Positions 1 to 8,984 are shown, counted from the first letter of the stretch. The stretch is DNA of 64,000 nucleotides from Streptomyces subrutilus (GCF_008704535.1 NZ_CP023701.1:5932001-5996000), one strand, 5' to 3'. The notes: a model not told the origin generated them from the sequence alone. A program made the numbers and translations.

Positions 1-732
1 GTCTTCTTCGACGAGATGGAATCCCTCTTCCGCACCCGCGGATCCGGTGTCAGCTCGGACGTGGAGAACACCATCGTCCCCCAGCTGCTCGCCGAGATCG
101 ACGGTGTGGAGGGCCTGGAGAACGTCATCGTCATCGGCGCCTCCAACCGCGAGGACATGATCGACCCGGCCATCCTGCGCCCCGGCCGCCTCGACGTGAA
201 GATCAAGATCGAGCGTCCCGGCGCCGAGGCCGCGAAGGACATCTTCGCGAAGTACCTCAAGGCCTCGCTGCCCCTGCACACGGACGACCTGTCCGAGCAC
301 CAGGGCTCCACGGCCGAGACCGTCCACGGCATGATCCAGACCGTCGTCGAGCAGATGTACGCCGAAACCGAGGAGAACCGCTTCCTCGAGGTCACGTACG
401 CCAACGGCGACAAGGAAGTCCTCTACTTCAAGGACTTCAACTCGGGCGCGATGATCCAGAACATCGTGGACCGGGCCAAGAAGATGGCCATCAAGGCCTT
501 CCTGGAACACGACCAGAAGGGCCTGCGGGTCGCCCACCTGCTCCAGGCCTGCGTGGACGAGTTCAAGGAGAACGAGGACCTGCCCAACACCACCAACCCG
601 GACGACTGGGCCCGCATCTCCGGAAAGAAGGGCGAGCGGATCGTATTCATCCGCACGCTCGTCACCGGAAAGCAGGGTGCGGACACCGGGCGCTCCATCG
701 ACACGGTGGCGAACACCGGCCAGTACCTCTGA
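1..732 (+). CDS. arc: Proteasome-associated AAA ATPase ARC/Mpa, 3' part
   Basis: C-terminal 243 residues of the ring ATPase that recognises Pup-tagged proteins, unfolds them and feeds them into the 20S proteasome. The reading frame is open from base 1, so the true start lies left of the window. The visible part begins at Walker B (VFFDEME), followed by sensor 1 (GASNRED) and the arginine-finger region (RPGRLD), then the AAA C-terminal helical domain. It ends GQYL, the conserved penultimate-tyrosine tail that docks ARC/Mpa onto the proteasome alpha ring. A strong hairpin follows, then dop and pup on the same strand. The N-terminal coiled coil and OB domains cannot be judged because they are outside the window. 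Confidence 0.97.
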   Translation, partial: VFFDEMESLFRTRGSGVSSDVENTIVPQLLAEIDGVEGLENVIVIGASNREDMIDPAILRPGRLDVKIKIERPGAEAAKDIFAKYLKASLPLHTDDLSEHQGSTAETVHGMIQTVVEQMYAETEENRFLEVTYANGDKEVLYFKDFNSGAMIQNIVDRAKKMAIKAFLEHDQKGLRVAHLLQACVDEFKENEDLPNTTNPDDWARISGKKGERIVFIRTLVTGKQGADTGRSIDTVANTGQYL

Positions 733-743
733 TCGAGCGGAGA

Positions 744-775
744 GGCTGCGGATGCCCCTCCGGGCATCCGCAGCC
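744..775 (+). terminator. Rho-independent-type hairpin after arc
   Basis: Perfect 14-bp stem (744-757 with 762-775) and a 4-base loop lie 12 bases after the arc stop. A loosely T-rich stretch follows (gactgctttaccgactgctttt). It probably ends arc transcription and implies that dop has its own promoter between about 780 and 983. Confidence 0.75.
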
Positions 776-983
776 GACTGCTTTACCGACTGCTTTTCAG
801 CCGGTGACAAGGTAAAGCCAAAGACGGAAATGATCTCCCCACGAGCGCTCAGTGGTTCTAGGCTCATCCGTACCGCCGGACGCGCAGTGCGGGGACGGGC
901 ACCGCACAGACACACGCACCGGAGCACCAGCGGTACTTGAGCGCCGCTCCCGAAGGGGGGCGCCGCCGGGCAAGGAGGGCCGC

Positions 984-2495
984 ATGACCGTACGGCGAGT
1001 AATGGGGATCGAGACGGAGTACGGGATCTCCGTCCCCGGGCACCCGAACGCCAATGCCATGCTCACCTCGTCCCAGATCGTCAACGCCTACGCGGCGGCG
1101 ATGCACCGGGCGCGACGCGCCCGCTGGGACTTCGAGGAGGAGAATCCGCTGCGGGACGCCCGCGGCTTCGACCTCGCCCGCGAGGCCGCAGACAACAGCC
1201 AGCTGACCGACGAGGACATCGGCCTCGCCAACGTGATCCTCACCAACGGCGCCCGGCTCTACGTGGACCACGCCCACCCCGAGTACAGCTCGCCCGAGAT
1301 CACCAACCCGCTCGACGCCGTGCTCTGGGACAAGGCCGGCGAGCGGATCATGGCCGAGGCGGCCGTACGGGCGGCCCAGCTGCCCGGCGCCCAGCCGATC
1401 CACCTCTACAAGAACAACACCGACAACAAGGGCGCCTCCTACGGCACGCACGAGAACTACCTGATGAAGCGGGAGACCCCCTTCTCGGACATCGTGCGCC
1501 ACCTCACGCCCTTCTTCGTCTCCCGCCAGGTGGTCACCGGCGCGGGACGCGTGGGCATCGGCCAGGACGGCCGCGAGCACGGCTTCCAGATCAGCCAGCG
1601 CGCGGACTACTTCGAGGTCGAGGTGGGCCTGGAGACCACCCTCAAGCGGCCCATCATCAACACCCGCGACGAGCCCCACTCCGACGCCGAGAAGTACCGC
1701 CGGCTCCACGTGATCATCGGCGACGCCAACCTCTCCGAGATCTCCACCTACCTCAAGCTCGGCACGACGGCGCTGGTCCTGTCCATGATCGAGGACGGGT
1801 TCATCAACGTCGACCTGGCCGTGGACCAGCCCGTCCGCACCCTGCACCAGGTCTCCCACGACCCCGACCTCGGTCACCTGATCACCCTGCGCAGCGGGCG
1901 CACCCTGACCGCGGTGCAGCTCCAGATGGAGTACTTCGAGCTGGCCAGGAAGTACGTCGAGGAGCGGTTCGGGTCGGACGTGGACGAGCAGACCGCGGAC
2001 GTGCTCACCCGCTGGGAGGACGTGCTGGGCCGGCTGGAGACCGATCCGATGAGCCTGTCCGGCGAACTGGACTGGATCGCGAAGCGGGAGCTGCTGGAGG
2101 GCTACCGGCGCCGGGACGGCCTGGAGTGGGACGCGGCCCGGCTGCACCTGGTGGACCTCCAGTACGCGGACGTGCGCCCCGAGAAGGGCCTGTACAACCG
2201 TCTGGTGGCCCGCGGCAAGATGAAGCGGCTGCTGGACGAGCCGGCGGTCGAGCGGGCCCGGAGCAAGCCGCCGGAGGACACCCGGGCCTATTTCCGCGGC
2301 CGCTGCCTGGAGCAGTACGCGGACGACGTGGCGGCGGCCTCGTGGGACTCGGTGATCTTCGACCTGCCGGGCCACGACTCGCTCCAGCGGGTCCCCACGC
2401 TGGAGCCGCTGCGCGGTACGCGGGCCCACGTGAAGGAGCTGCTGGACCGGTGCCGCACGGCGGAGGAGCTGGTGCAGGTGCTTTCGGGCCGCTGA
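984..2495 (+). CDS. dop: Pup deamidase/depupylase Dop
   Basis: Converts the C-terminal Gln of Pup to Glu so that PafA can ligate it, and removes Pup from conjugates. It is 503 residues, normal for Dop. The N-terminal MGIETEYGI strand carries the metal/ATP-binding glutamates, and RLYVDHAHPEYSSPE carries the conserved catalytic aspartate (D95). Compared with PafA in the same window it has an extra loop at about residues 42-80, before VILTNGARLYVD; this insertion is the known Dop-specific loop. The ATG at 984 has AAGGAGGG six bases upstream, so I prefer it to in-frame starts further left. Pup follows directly downstream, as in other actinobacteria. Confidence 0.96.
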   Translation: MTVRRVMGIETEYGISVPGHPNANAMLTSSQIVNAYAAAMHRARRARWDFEEENPLRDARGFDLAREAADNSQLTDEDIGLANVILTNGARLYVDHAHPEYSSPEITNPLDAVLWDKAGERIMAEAAVRAAQLPGAQPIHLYKNNTDNKGASYGTHENYLMKRETPFSDIVRHLTPFFVSRQVVTGAGRVGIGQDGREHGFQISQRADYFEVEVGLETTLKRPIINTRDEPHSDAEKYRRLHVIIGDANLSEISTYLKLGTTALVLSMIEDGFINVDLAVDQPVRTLHQVSHDPDLGHLITLRSGRTLTAVQLQMEYFELARKYVEERFGSDVDEQTADVLTRWEDVLGRLETDPMSLSGELDWIAKRELLEGYRRRDGLEWDAARLHLVDLQYADVRPEKGLYNRLVARGKMKRLLDEPAVERARSKPPEDTRAYFRGRCLEQYADDVAAASWDSVIFDLPGHDSLQRVPTLEPLRGTRAHVKELLDRCRTAEELVQVLSGR

Positions 2496-2604
2496 ACGCG
2501 GCTGAAAGGGCCCCGGTCCGGGAATCATCAGGAAAACCGGACTTGCGAAAGTGCGGGGACGAATGCCGAGCCTCCTTGTAGGGTCCGGCGTAGGGTCTGA
2601 TCTT

Positions 2605-2629
2605 GAGGGATCCCGATCCGGGATCTCTC
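2605..2629 (+). other. Hairpin in the pup leader
   Basis: GATCCCG and CGGGATC arms (2609-2615, 2619-2625) flank ATC. The stem extends outward to about 11 bp with one G-U pair and lies 37 bases before the pup ATG. It could be an operator or a 5'-UTR hairpin stabilising the short pup mRNA. Two TAGGGT hexamers (2579 and 2591) just upstream are possible -10 elements. Confidence 0.4.
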
Positions 2630-2665
2630 GTTGTGAGCGTGCGAACCGAGCGGGGTGAGGTAGAC

Positions 2666-2878
2666 ATGGCGACCAAGGACACCGGCGGCGGACAGCAGAA
2701 GGCGACGCGCTCGACCGAGGAGGTCGAGGAGGCGGCGGTCGAGGAATCGACCGACCTCAAGGAGCGCCAGGAGAAGCTCTCCGACGACGTCGACTCCGTA
2801 CTCGACGAAATTGACGACGTCCTTGAGGAAAACGCCGAGGACTTCGTTCGAAGCTTCGTGCAAAAGGGCGGTCAGTAG
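2666..2878 (+). CDS. pup: Prokaryotic ubiquitin-like protein Pup
   Basis: 70-residue, highly acidic, intrinsically disordered modifier that is covalently attached to lysines of proteins destined for the proteasome. It ends KGGQ. The terminal Gln must be deamidated by Dop before PafA can use it. The central segment (about residues 30-60, LKERQEKLSDDVDSVLDEID) is the region that folds into a helix on the ARC coiled coil. The ATG at 2666 is preceded by a GGGGTGAGG purine stretch. It is separated from prcB by an unusually long 425-base gap containing a strong hairpin, so it may be transcribed apart from prcBA. Confidence 0.97.
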   Translation: MATKDTGGGQQKATRSTEEVEEAAVEESTDLKERQEKLSDDVDSVLDEIDDVLEENAEDFVRSFVQKGGQ

Positions 2879-2961
2879 CCTTCGGCACCGAACGGTCGCA
2901 CGGGGCGGACCGCCGCGACCGCCGCGACCGTACGGCCGCGCGTTGCCGCGAGCGTCGGATT

Positions 2962-2993
2962 CCACCCGGGGCGGAAGGTTCCGCCCCGGGTGG
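2962..2993 (+). terminator. Long hairpin between pup and prcB
   Basis: CCACCCGGGGCGGAA (2962-2976) is the exact reverse complement of 2979-2993. There is no T-run, as is common for Streptomyces terminators. The remainder of the 425-base pup-prcB gap is GC-rich with no convincing gene. TAGGGT at 3200-3205 and TACGGT at 3213-3218 could serve as -10 boxes for prcBA. Confidence 0.5.
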
Positions 2994-3303
2994 GCCGGAC
3001 CGGAAGGCCGCGGACTGCGGCTCCGTCGTGACGGGGTCGAGCCGCGCGCGGCCGGGCCCGGAACGCGACCGCTCCGTACGAAGGGCGGGCGGGCCCTCGA
3101 ACGCGCCGCGGCGCGACGAGACGACCGCGCGCCGGACGGACCCCGACGTACCCGTCCCAAGGCTCCGGCCGTACAGGTGGATCACCGCCACGAGGCGGGT
3201 AGGGTCCGGGCGTACGGTGCTTCAACTGCAATGCGGCCATCGGCACGTCGGGAGACGATCCCGGCGCTCTGCGGCGGGCCGTCTCATACCTGGAGGGACA
3301 CGC

Positions 3304-4143
3304 GTGGAAGCCAACAATCTTGGCACGGGGCGTCTACCGGCAGCCTTCCTGACGCCGGGGTCGTCGTCGTTCATGGACTTCCTGGGCGCGCACTCGCCCG
3401 ACATGCTCCCGGGCAACCGCAAGCTGCCCGAGGGCGTCGTCGAGGCGCCGCACGGGACGACCATCGTGGCCGCCACCTTCCCCGGCGGGGTCGTGCTCGC
3501 CGGTGACCGGCGGGCGACCATGGGCAACATGATCGCGCAGCGGGACATCGAGAAGGTGTTCCCGGCCGACGAGTACTCCGCCGTGGGCATCGCCGGCACG
3601 GCCGGCCTGGCCGTGGAGATGGTCAAGCTGTTCCAGCTGGAGCTGGAGCACTTCGAGAAGGTGGAGGGGGCGACCCTTTCGCTGGAGGGCAAGGCGAACC
3701 GCCTGTCCACCATGATCCGGAGCAATCTGGGCATGGCGATGCAGGGCCTGGCCGTCGTCCCGCTCTTCGCGGGGTACGACGAGGCGAAGGAGAAGGGCCG
3801 GATCTTCTCCTACGACGTGACCGGCGGCCGCTCCGAGGAGCACGGCTACGCGGCCACCGGTTCCGGTTCGATCTTCGCCCGGGGCTCCATGAAGAAGCTC
3901 TACCGTCCCGACCTGACGGAGGAGCAGGCCACCACCCTGGTCGTGCAGGCGCTGTACGACGCCGCCGACGACGACTCGGCGACCGGCGGCCCGGACCTGT
4001 ACCGGCACATCTACCCCATCGTCACCGTCATCACCGACGAGGGCTTCCGCAGGCTGACCGACGCGCAGTCGCAGGAACTGGCCCGTACGGTCACCAACCG
4101 CCGCCTGGAGCAGCCGGACGGCCCGCGCGCCGCCCTGCTCTGA
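3304..4143 (+). CDS. prcB: 20S proteasome beta subunit PrcB
   Basis: Catalytic subunit of the 20S core, 279 residues including a propeptide. The cleavage site is visible as H-G/T-T-I-V-A, putting the mature N-terminal nucleophile at Thr52. A propeptide of this length is typical of actinobacteria. Downstream motifs include GDRRATMGN and the conserved Ser/Gly segments of the Ntn-hydrolase fold. The GTG at 3304 follows TGGAGGGA with good spacing. The frame remains open upstream to 3028, but that stretch is arginine-rich and unlike PrcB, so I exclude it. prcA starts 46 bases after the stop and is surely co-transcribed. Confidence 0.97.
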   Translation: MEANNLGTGRLPAAFLTPGSSSFMDFLGAHSPDMLPGNRKLPEGVVEAPHGTTIVAATFPGGVVLAGDRRATMGNMIAQRDIEKVFPADEYSAVGIAGTAGLAVEMVKLFQLELEHFEKVEGATLSLEGKANRLSTMIRSNLGMAMQGLAVVPLFAGYDEAKEKGRIFSYDVTGGRSEEHGYAATGSGSIFARGSMKKLYRPDLTEEQATTLVVQALYDAADDDSATGGPDLYRHIYPIVTVITDEGFRRLTDAQSQELARTVTNRRLEQPDGPRAALL

Positions 4144-4189
4144 CCATCCGCCGCCCCGTAGGAGCCCAGAAGAAAGGGACGGACAGCCG

Positions 4190-4954
4190 GTGTCGACTCC
4201 GTTCTATGTGTCACCCCAGCAGGCCATGGCCGACCGGGCGGAATACGCCCGGAAGGGCATCGCGCGAGGTCGCAGCCTTGTCGTGCTGCAGTACGCCGAC
4301 GGCATCGTGTTCGTCGGCGAGAACCCGTCCCGCGCGCTGCACAAGTTCAGCGAGATCTACGACCGGATCGGCTTCGCGGCCGCCGGCAAGTACAACGAGT
4401 ACGAGAACCTGCGGATCGGGGGTGTGCGCTACGCGGACCTGCGCGGGTACACCTACGACCGCGACGACGTGACGGCCCGCGGGTTGGCGAACGTCTACGC
4501 CCAGACGCTGGGCACCATCTTCTCCTCGGCCGGCGAGAAGCCGTACGAGGTGGAGCTGGTGGTGGCGGAGGTCGGGGCGACCGCCGCGGGCGACCAGATC
4601 TACCGGCTGCCGCACGACGGGTCGATCGTGGACGAGCACGGTTCGGTCGCGGTCGGCGGGAACGCGGAGCAGATCAGCACCTTCCTCGACCAGCGGCACC
4701 AGGACGGGATGACCCTGGCCGAGGCGCTGAAGCTGGCGGTGCAGGCGCTGTCGAGCCAGGCGAACGGCGCGGAGAAGGCGATTCCGGTCGAGCGGCTGGA
4801 GGTGGCGGTGCTGGACCGGACGCGTGCGCAGCAGCGGAAGTTCAAGCGCATCCGGGGCCGGCAGCTGGCCCGGCTGCTGGAGGCGGACGTTCCGGCGGCC
4901 GCGCAGGCGGACGCGGTGTCGAACGACGAGGCGCCGGAGGACGACGCCGAGTAG
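4190..4954 (+). CDS. prcA: 20S proteasome alpha subunit PrcA
   Basis: 254-residue structural alpha subunit forming the outer rings and gate of the proteasome. The N-terminal gate segment is STPFYVSPQQAMADRAEYARKG, followed by the alpha-type Ntn fold (RSLVVLQYADGIVFVGEN). The C-terminus is an acidic tail (NDEAPEDDAE). GTG start at 4190, with AGAAAGGGA 10 bases upstream. It is the last gene of the prcBA unit; a strong hairpin follows and the next gene is convergent. Confidence 0.97.
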   Translation: MSTPFYVSPQQAMADRAEYARKGIARGRSLVVLQYADGIVFVGENPSRALHKFSEIYDRIGFAAAGKYNEYENLRIGGVRYADLRGYTYDRDDVTARGLANVYAQTLGTIFSSAGEKPYEVELVVAEVGATAAGDQIYRLPHDGSIVDEHGSVAVGGNAEQISTFLDQRHQDGMTLAEALKLAVQALSSQANGAEKAIPVERLEVAVLDRTRAQQRKFKRIRGRQLARLLEADVPAAAQADAVSNDEAPEDDAE

Positions 4955-4973
4955 GACCGCGGCGGCCGTACGG

Positions 4974-5007
4974 GCCCCGGTCCGCCCTTTCGGGGGCGGG
5001 CCGGGGC
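4974..5007. terminator. Bidirectional terminator between prcA and lacI-type gene
   Basis: 14-bp GC stem (4974-4987 with 4994-5007, one G-T pair) around TTTCGG. It sits between the prcA stop and the stop of the convergent regulator and probably serves both. Confidence 0.75.
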
Positions 5008-5034
5008 TCCGTCGTGTCCGGAGGGGCGGGGCGG

Positions 5035-6036
5035 TCAGGCGGTGGTGGGGGCGGGGCCGGAGGACTCGCGGACGACGAGGCGCACGGGGATGTCGGGGGC
5101 GTCCCAGGGGGCGCCGTCGAGGACGGCGAGGAGGGCGGACATGCCCTGTTCGCCGACCTGTTCGGCGGGGAGGTGCACGGTGGTGAGCTCGGGTTCCACG
5201 GCCGTGGCCAGGGCGAGGTCGTCGAAGCCGGTGACGGAGAGGTCCTCGGGGACGCGCAGGCCGAGGCGGCGGGCGGCCTTGCAGGCGCCGGCGGCGAGGA
5301 TGTCGTCGTCGCAGATGACGGCGGTGGGCCGGTCCCGGGGGGCCGCCAGGGCGGCCTCCATGGCCGTACGGGCGCCGTTCACGGTGAGGGGGGCCCGTAC
5401 GGTGCGCAGCCCGGCGGAGGGGCCCAGGAGGGCGCTGAGGGCCTCGGCGCGGACGTCGAAGGTCCAGGAGTCGACGGCGGAGGCGAGGTGCAGGAAGCGC
5501 CGGTGGCCGTGGGCGAGGAGGTGTGCGGTGACCTGGCGCATGCCGTCGGCCATGGCGAGGTTGACGTGGGCGGCCGCGGCGCCGGAGGCGGGGTCGCTGT
5601 CGAGCATGACGAGGGGCAGTCCGTCGCCGCCGAGGGCGTCGAGGGCGTCGGCGGCCATGGAGGAGGCGATGACGCCGTCGAGGGCCGCGCGGGCGGAGGC
5701 GAAGGGGTCGCGGGCGGGGCCGGTGCCGTCGGGGGAGGGGTAGAGGACGACGCCGAAGCCGTGGGCGGCGGCGACGCGGGCGGCGCCGGTGTAGACGCGG
5801 GCGAAGAACTCGTTGGTGAGGGCGGGGACGACGAGGAGGGCGGTGCGGGTGGAGCCGAGGCGCAGGTTGCGGGCGGCGAGGTTCGGCCGGTAGCCGAGGG
5901 CGGCGGCGGCCTCGCGGACGAGTCCGGCGGTGCGTTCGGAGACGCGGCCGCGCCACTTGTCGCCGAGCACGAGGGAGACGGTGGCCTGGGAGACCCCGGC
6001 GGCGGTGGCCACGTCCCGGCTGGTGGGTCTCGTCAC
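5035..6036 (-). CDS. LacI-family transcriptional regulator
   Basis: 333-residue repressor-type protein. The N-terminal LacI helix-turn-helix and hinge (residues 4-55: SRDVATAAGVSQATVSLVLG, then LGYRPNLAARNLR) precede a periplasmic-binding-like effector domain (ALLVVPALTNEFFARVY to the C-terminus, with CDDDILAAG and SVTGFDDLALATAVEPELTTV). The GTG at 6036 gives the usual distance to the HTH. It is divergent from the MFS gene at 6193, which it probably controls through the ACGT-centred palindromes between them. The effector cannot be read from the sequence. The pair interrupts the Pup-proteasome locus. Confidence 0.92.
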   Translation of the reverse strand: MTRPTSRDVATAAGVSQATVSLVLGDKWRGRVSERTAGLVREAAAALGYRPNLAARNLRLGSTRTALLVVPALTNEFFARVYTGAARVAAAHGFGVVLYPSPDGTGPARDPFASARAALDGVIASSMAADALDALGGDGLPLVMLDSDPASGAAAAHVNLAMADGMRQVTAHLLAHGHRRFLHLASAVDSWTFDVRAEALSALLGPSAGLRTVRAPLTVNGARTAMEAALAAPRDRPTAVICDDDILAAGACKAARRLGLRVPEDLSVTGFDDLALATAVEPELTTVHLPAEQVGEQGMSALLAVLDGAPWDAPDIPVRLVVRESSGPAPTTA

Positions 6037-6130
6037 GCGGTGCTCCCGGGGTGCTGGTCGGCGGGGGTGGAGGGGGCGCGGCGGCGGTCCGGGGGCGGGG
6101 CCCGTCTGGACTGCCGGTCGGTGGCCATGG

Positions 6131-6158
6131 TACGTATGACCCGTCGAGTTATACGTAT
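6131..6158. promoter_or_regulatory. Candidate LacI-family operator pair
   Basis: TACGTA at 6131-6136 and ATACGTAT at 6151-6158 are both palindromic. Their centres are 21 bp apart, two helical turns, in the 156-base gap between the divergent regulator and MFS gene. LacI-family operators are palindromes with a central CG, so this is the best candidate site. Confidence 0.5.
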
Positions 6159-6192
6159 TACTCCGGCAGGGGCCGGGCGGAAAGGGGCGGAC

Positions 6193-7455
6193 ATGGCCGC
6201 GGGATACGCGGAGCTGCTCAGGACCCGGCACGCCGCGAGGCTGCTGGTGGGCACGCTCTTGGGCCGGCTGCCGAACGCCGTGGCCCCCATCGCCATCGTG
6301 CTGTTCACCCGCGCCGAGGGGGGCAGCTACAGCCTGGCGGGCGCGCTGGCGGCCGTGTACGGCGTGGGCAACGCGGTGGGTCAGCCGTTGCTGGGCCGGG
6401 CCGTGGACCTGTTCGGGCAGCCGCGCGTGCAGCTGCCCGCGGCCGTGGTCTCGGCGCTCGCCATGGTGTGGCTGGCCGCCGCCGGCACCGGGTCCGCGCC
6501 CGCCGCGTACACCGCGGTGGCCCTGGCCGGGCTCTGCACGCCGCCGCTGGAGGGCGGGTTGCGCGCCCTGTGGCCCGGCGTGCTGGGCGGCAAGGAGGAC
6601 CGGGTGCACGCCGCGTACGCGATGGACGCGGTGGCCCAGGAGGTCATGTTCACCGTGGGGCCGCTGCTGGTGACGCTGTGCGCGGCGCTGTGGGACCCGG
6701 CCGCGGCCCTGCTGGTGATCAACGCCATAGGCGTGCTGGGCGCGCTGTCGGTCGTGGTCAGCGAGCCCTCGCGGACCTGGACCTCGGAGCCCCGGGAGGC
6801 GCACTGGCTGGGCGCCCTGCGCTCGCGCGGGCTGCTGGCGCTGCTCGGCGCCTTCTTCTTCGTGGGCACGGCCCTGGGCTCCATCACGGTGGCGGGCGTG
6901 GCCTACGCCGACGACCACGGCGACCAGGCGGTGTACGGCTGGCTGATGGCCGCCCTGGGCCTGGGCGCCCTGATCGGCGGGGTCTGCTACGGCGCGCGCC
7001 GGTGGGGCGGTACGCCGGAGGGGCGGCTGCGGCTGCTGGTCGCGCTGCTGGCCGTCTGCTACCTGCCGCTGATGCTGACGCCGGGACCCGTCGCGATGGC
7101 GGGGCTGGCGGCGCTGGCGGGCGTGTTCCTGGCGCCCTCGCTCGCCTGCGCGTTCATCGTGGTGGACCGGCACGCTCCGGTCGGCACCGTGACGGAGGCG
7201 TTCTCCTGGCTGGTGACCTTCTTCGGGGTGGGCGCGGCGATCGGTACGGGCGCGGCCGGGCCCGCGGTGGAGCTGGGCGGTACGGCGGCGGGCTTCGCGG
7301 TGGCCGGTGCGGCCGGCGCCGCCGCGCTGCTGGTCCTGACGCTCACTCAGCGGGCGCTGGCGGCCCCGGCCCGCGGCGCGGCGGCGGCGCCCGCGCCCGA
7401 GGGGGCGTCAGAGGCCGCCCCGGAGCCGGGATCCGGGGTCCGTCCGGCGGGCTGA
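6193..7455 (+). CDS. MFS transporter
   Basis: 420-residue integral membrane protein with about 12 hydrophobic segments, first near residues 18-40. It carries a degenerate MFS loop motif (GRAVDLFGQPRVQ, about residue 70) and a charged central loop at about residues 195-210. The C-terminal 40 residues are a non-membrane Ala/Pro/Glu tail. The ATG at 6193 follows AAAGGGGCGG. It is divergent from a LacI-type repressor, suggesting an efflux or sugar-related transporter induced by its substrate. The substrate is unknown. It looks like an insertion between prcA and pafA. Confidence 0.88.
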   Translation: MAAGYAELLRTRHAARLLVGTLLGRLPNAVAPIAIVLFTRAEGGSYSLAGALAAVYGVGNAVGQPLLGRAVDLFGQPRVQLPAAVVSALAMVWLAAAGTGSAPAAYTAVALAGLCTPPLEGGLRALWPGVLGGKEDRVHAAYAMDAVAQEVMFTVGPLLVTLCAALWDPAAALLVINAIGVLGALSVVVSEPSRTWTSEPREAHWLGALRSRGLLALLGAFFFVGTALGSITVAGVAYADDHGDQAVYGWLMAALGLGALIGGVCYGARRWGGTPEGRLRLLVALLAVCYLPLMLTPGPVAMAGLAALAGVFLAPSLACAFIVVDRHAPVGTVTEAFSWLVTFFGVGAAIGTGAAGPAVELGGTAAGFAVAGAAGAAALLVLTLTQRALAAPARGAAAAPAPEGASEAAPEPGSGVRPAG

Positions 7456-7559
7456 GGGGAGGGCGGTGCGGCGGGTGTGCGGGGGACTCATCCGAAAATG
7501 ATCGAAACGGCGGCGGCGAACCCGGTTTCAGAAGAGTGCTGGAGGCGTAATGTTCAGTC

Positions 7560-8921
7560 ATGGACCGCCGCATTTTCGGGCTGGAGAACGAGTACGGCGT
7601 CACGTGCACGTTCAGGGGACAGCGCCGACTGTCTCCTGACGAAGTGGCGCGCTACCTCTTCCGCCGTGTTGTGTCATGGGGCCGCAGCAGCAATGTCTTC
7701 CTGCGGAACGGCGCCCGCCTGTACCTCGATGTGGGTTCGCATCCGGAATACGCCACACCGGAATGCGACAACCTGACCGAACTGGTCACCCACGACAAGG
7801 CCGGCGAGCGCATTCTCGAAGGACTGCTCGTCGACGCCGAACGCCGCCTGCACGAGGAGGGAATCGCGGGCGACGTCTATCTCTTCAAGAACAACACCGA
7901 CTCGGCGGGCAATTCGTACGGCTGCCACGAGAACTACCTGGTGGCCCGGCACGGAGAATTCTCCCGCCTGGCGGACATCCTCATTCCGTTCCTCGTCACG
8001 CGGCAGCTGATCTGCGGCGCGGGCAAGGTGCTGCAGACGCCGCGGGGCGCGGTCTACTGCGTGAGCCAGCGGGCCGAGCACATCTGGGAGGGCGTCAGCT
8101 CCGCGACGACCCGCTCCCGGCCGATCATCAACACCCGGGACGAGCCGCACGCCGACGCCGAGCGCTACCGCCGGCTGCACGTGATCGTCGGGGACTCGAA
8201 CATGTCCGAGACGACCATGCTGCTCAAGGTCGGGGCGACCGACCTGGTGCTGCGCATGATCGAGGCGGGCACGGTGATGCGGGACCTGACCCTGGAGAAC
8301 CCGATCCGGGCCATCCGCGAGGTCAGCCACGACATCACGGGCCAGCGCAAGGTGCGCCTGGCCAGCGGCCGCGAGGCCTCCGCGCTGGAGATCCAGCGCG
8401 AGTACTACGACAAGGCGGTGGACTTCGCCGAGCGCCGGGGCATCCGCACCGGCGTCGTGGACCAGGTGCTGGAGCTGTGGGGCCGGACCCTCGACGCCAT
8501 CGAGGCGGAGGACCTGGACCGGATCGGGACCGAGATCGACTGGGTCATGAAGTACCAGCTGATCGAGCGGTACCGGGCCAAGCACAACATGACCATGTCG
8601 AACCCGCGGGTCGCCCAGATAGACCTCGCCTACCACGACATCCACCGCCGGCGCGGGCTCTACTACCTGCTGGAGCGCAAGGGGCAGGCCGCGCGGATCT
8701 GCAACGACCTCAAGATCTTCGAGGGCAAGTCGGTGCCCCCGCAGACCACGCGGGCCCGGCTGCGCGGCGACTTCATCCGCCGGGCGCAGGAGCAGCGCCG
8801 GGACTTCACGGTCGACTGGGTGCACCTGAAGCTGAACGACCAGGCCCAGCGGACGGTGCTGTGCAAGGACCCGTTCCGGTCGGTGGACGACCGGGTGGAG
8901 AAGCTGATCGCCGGGATGTAG
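7560..8921 (+). CDS. pafA: Pup-protein ligase PafA
   Basis: 453-residue ATP-dependent ligase that joins deamidated Pup to substrate lysines. It is homologous to Dop and the glutamine synthetase/glutamate-cysteine ligase superfamily. Key residues: E9 in FGLENEYG, D57 in RLYLDVGSHPEY (the catalytic aspartate) and the conserved IINTRDEPHADAE block. It lacks the 40-residue Dop loop. GGAGG lies 14 bases before the ATG, rather far. TAATGT at 7548-7553 sits six bases before the ATG, so the gene may be read as a leaderless mRNA. It is separated from prcA by the lacI/MFS pair. Confidence 0.97.
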   Translation: MDRRIFGLENEYGVTCTFRGQRRLSPDEVARYLFRRVVSWGRSSNVFLRNGARLYLDVGSHPEYATPECDNLTELVTHDKAGERILEGLLVDAERRLHEEGIAGDVYLFKNNTDSAGNSYGCHENYLVARHGEFSRLADILIPFLVTRQLICGAGKVLQTPRGAVYCVSQRAEHIWEGVSSATTRSRPIINTRDEPHADAERYRRLHVIVGDSNMSETTMLLKVGATDLVLRMIEAGTVMRDLTLENPIRAIREVSHDITGQRKVRLASGREASALEIQREYYDKAVDFAERRGIRTGVVDQVLELWGRTLDAIEAEDLDRIGTEIDWVMKYQLIERYRAKHNMTMSNPRVAQIDLAYHDIHRRRGLYYLLERKGQAARICNDLKIFEGKSVPPQTTRARLRGDFIRRAQEQRRDFTVDWVHLKLNDQAQRTVLCKDPFRSVDDRVEKLIAGM

Positions 8922-8953
8922 TACCACGGTGTGACATCGCGCTGATCTTGTCC

Positions 8954-8984
8954 GGGGCCCCGTACTCATCTCGTACGGGGCCCC
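8954..8984 (+). terminator. Terminator after pafA
   Basis: Perfect 12-bp stem GGGGCCCCGTAC (8954-8965) with its complement at 8973-8984 and a 7-base loop, 30 bases after the pafA stop. Confidence 0.8.

Noticed and set aside
864..2528. Long minus-strand open frame opposite dop
   Set aside because: Antisense shadow; the plus strand encodes an intact Dop with conserved catalytic residues.
3028..3303. In-frame upstream extension of prcB
   Set aside because: The added 92 residues are arginine-rich and unlike any PrcB propeptide, and the Shine-Dalgarno fits GTG 3304.
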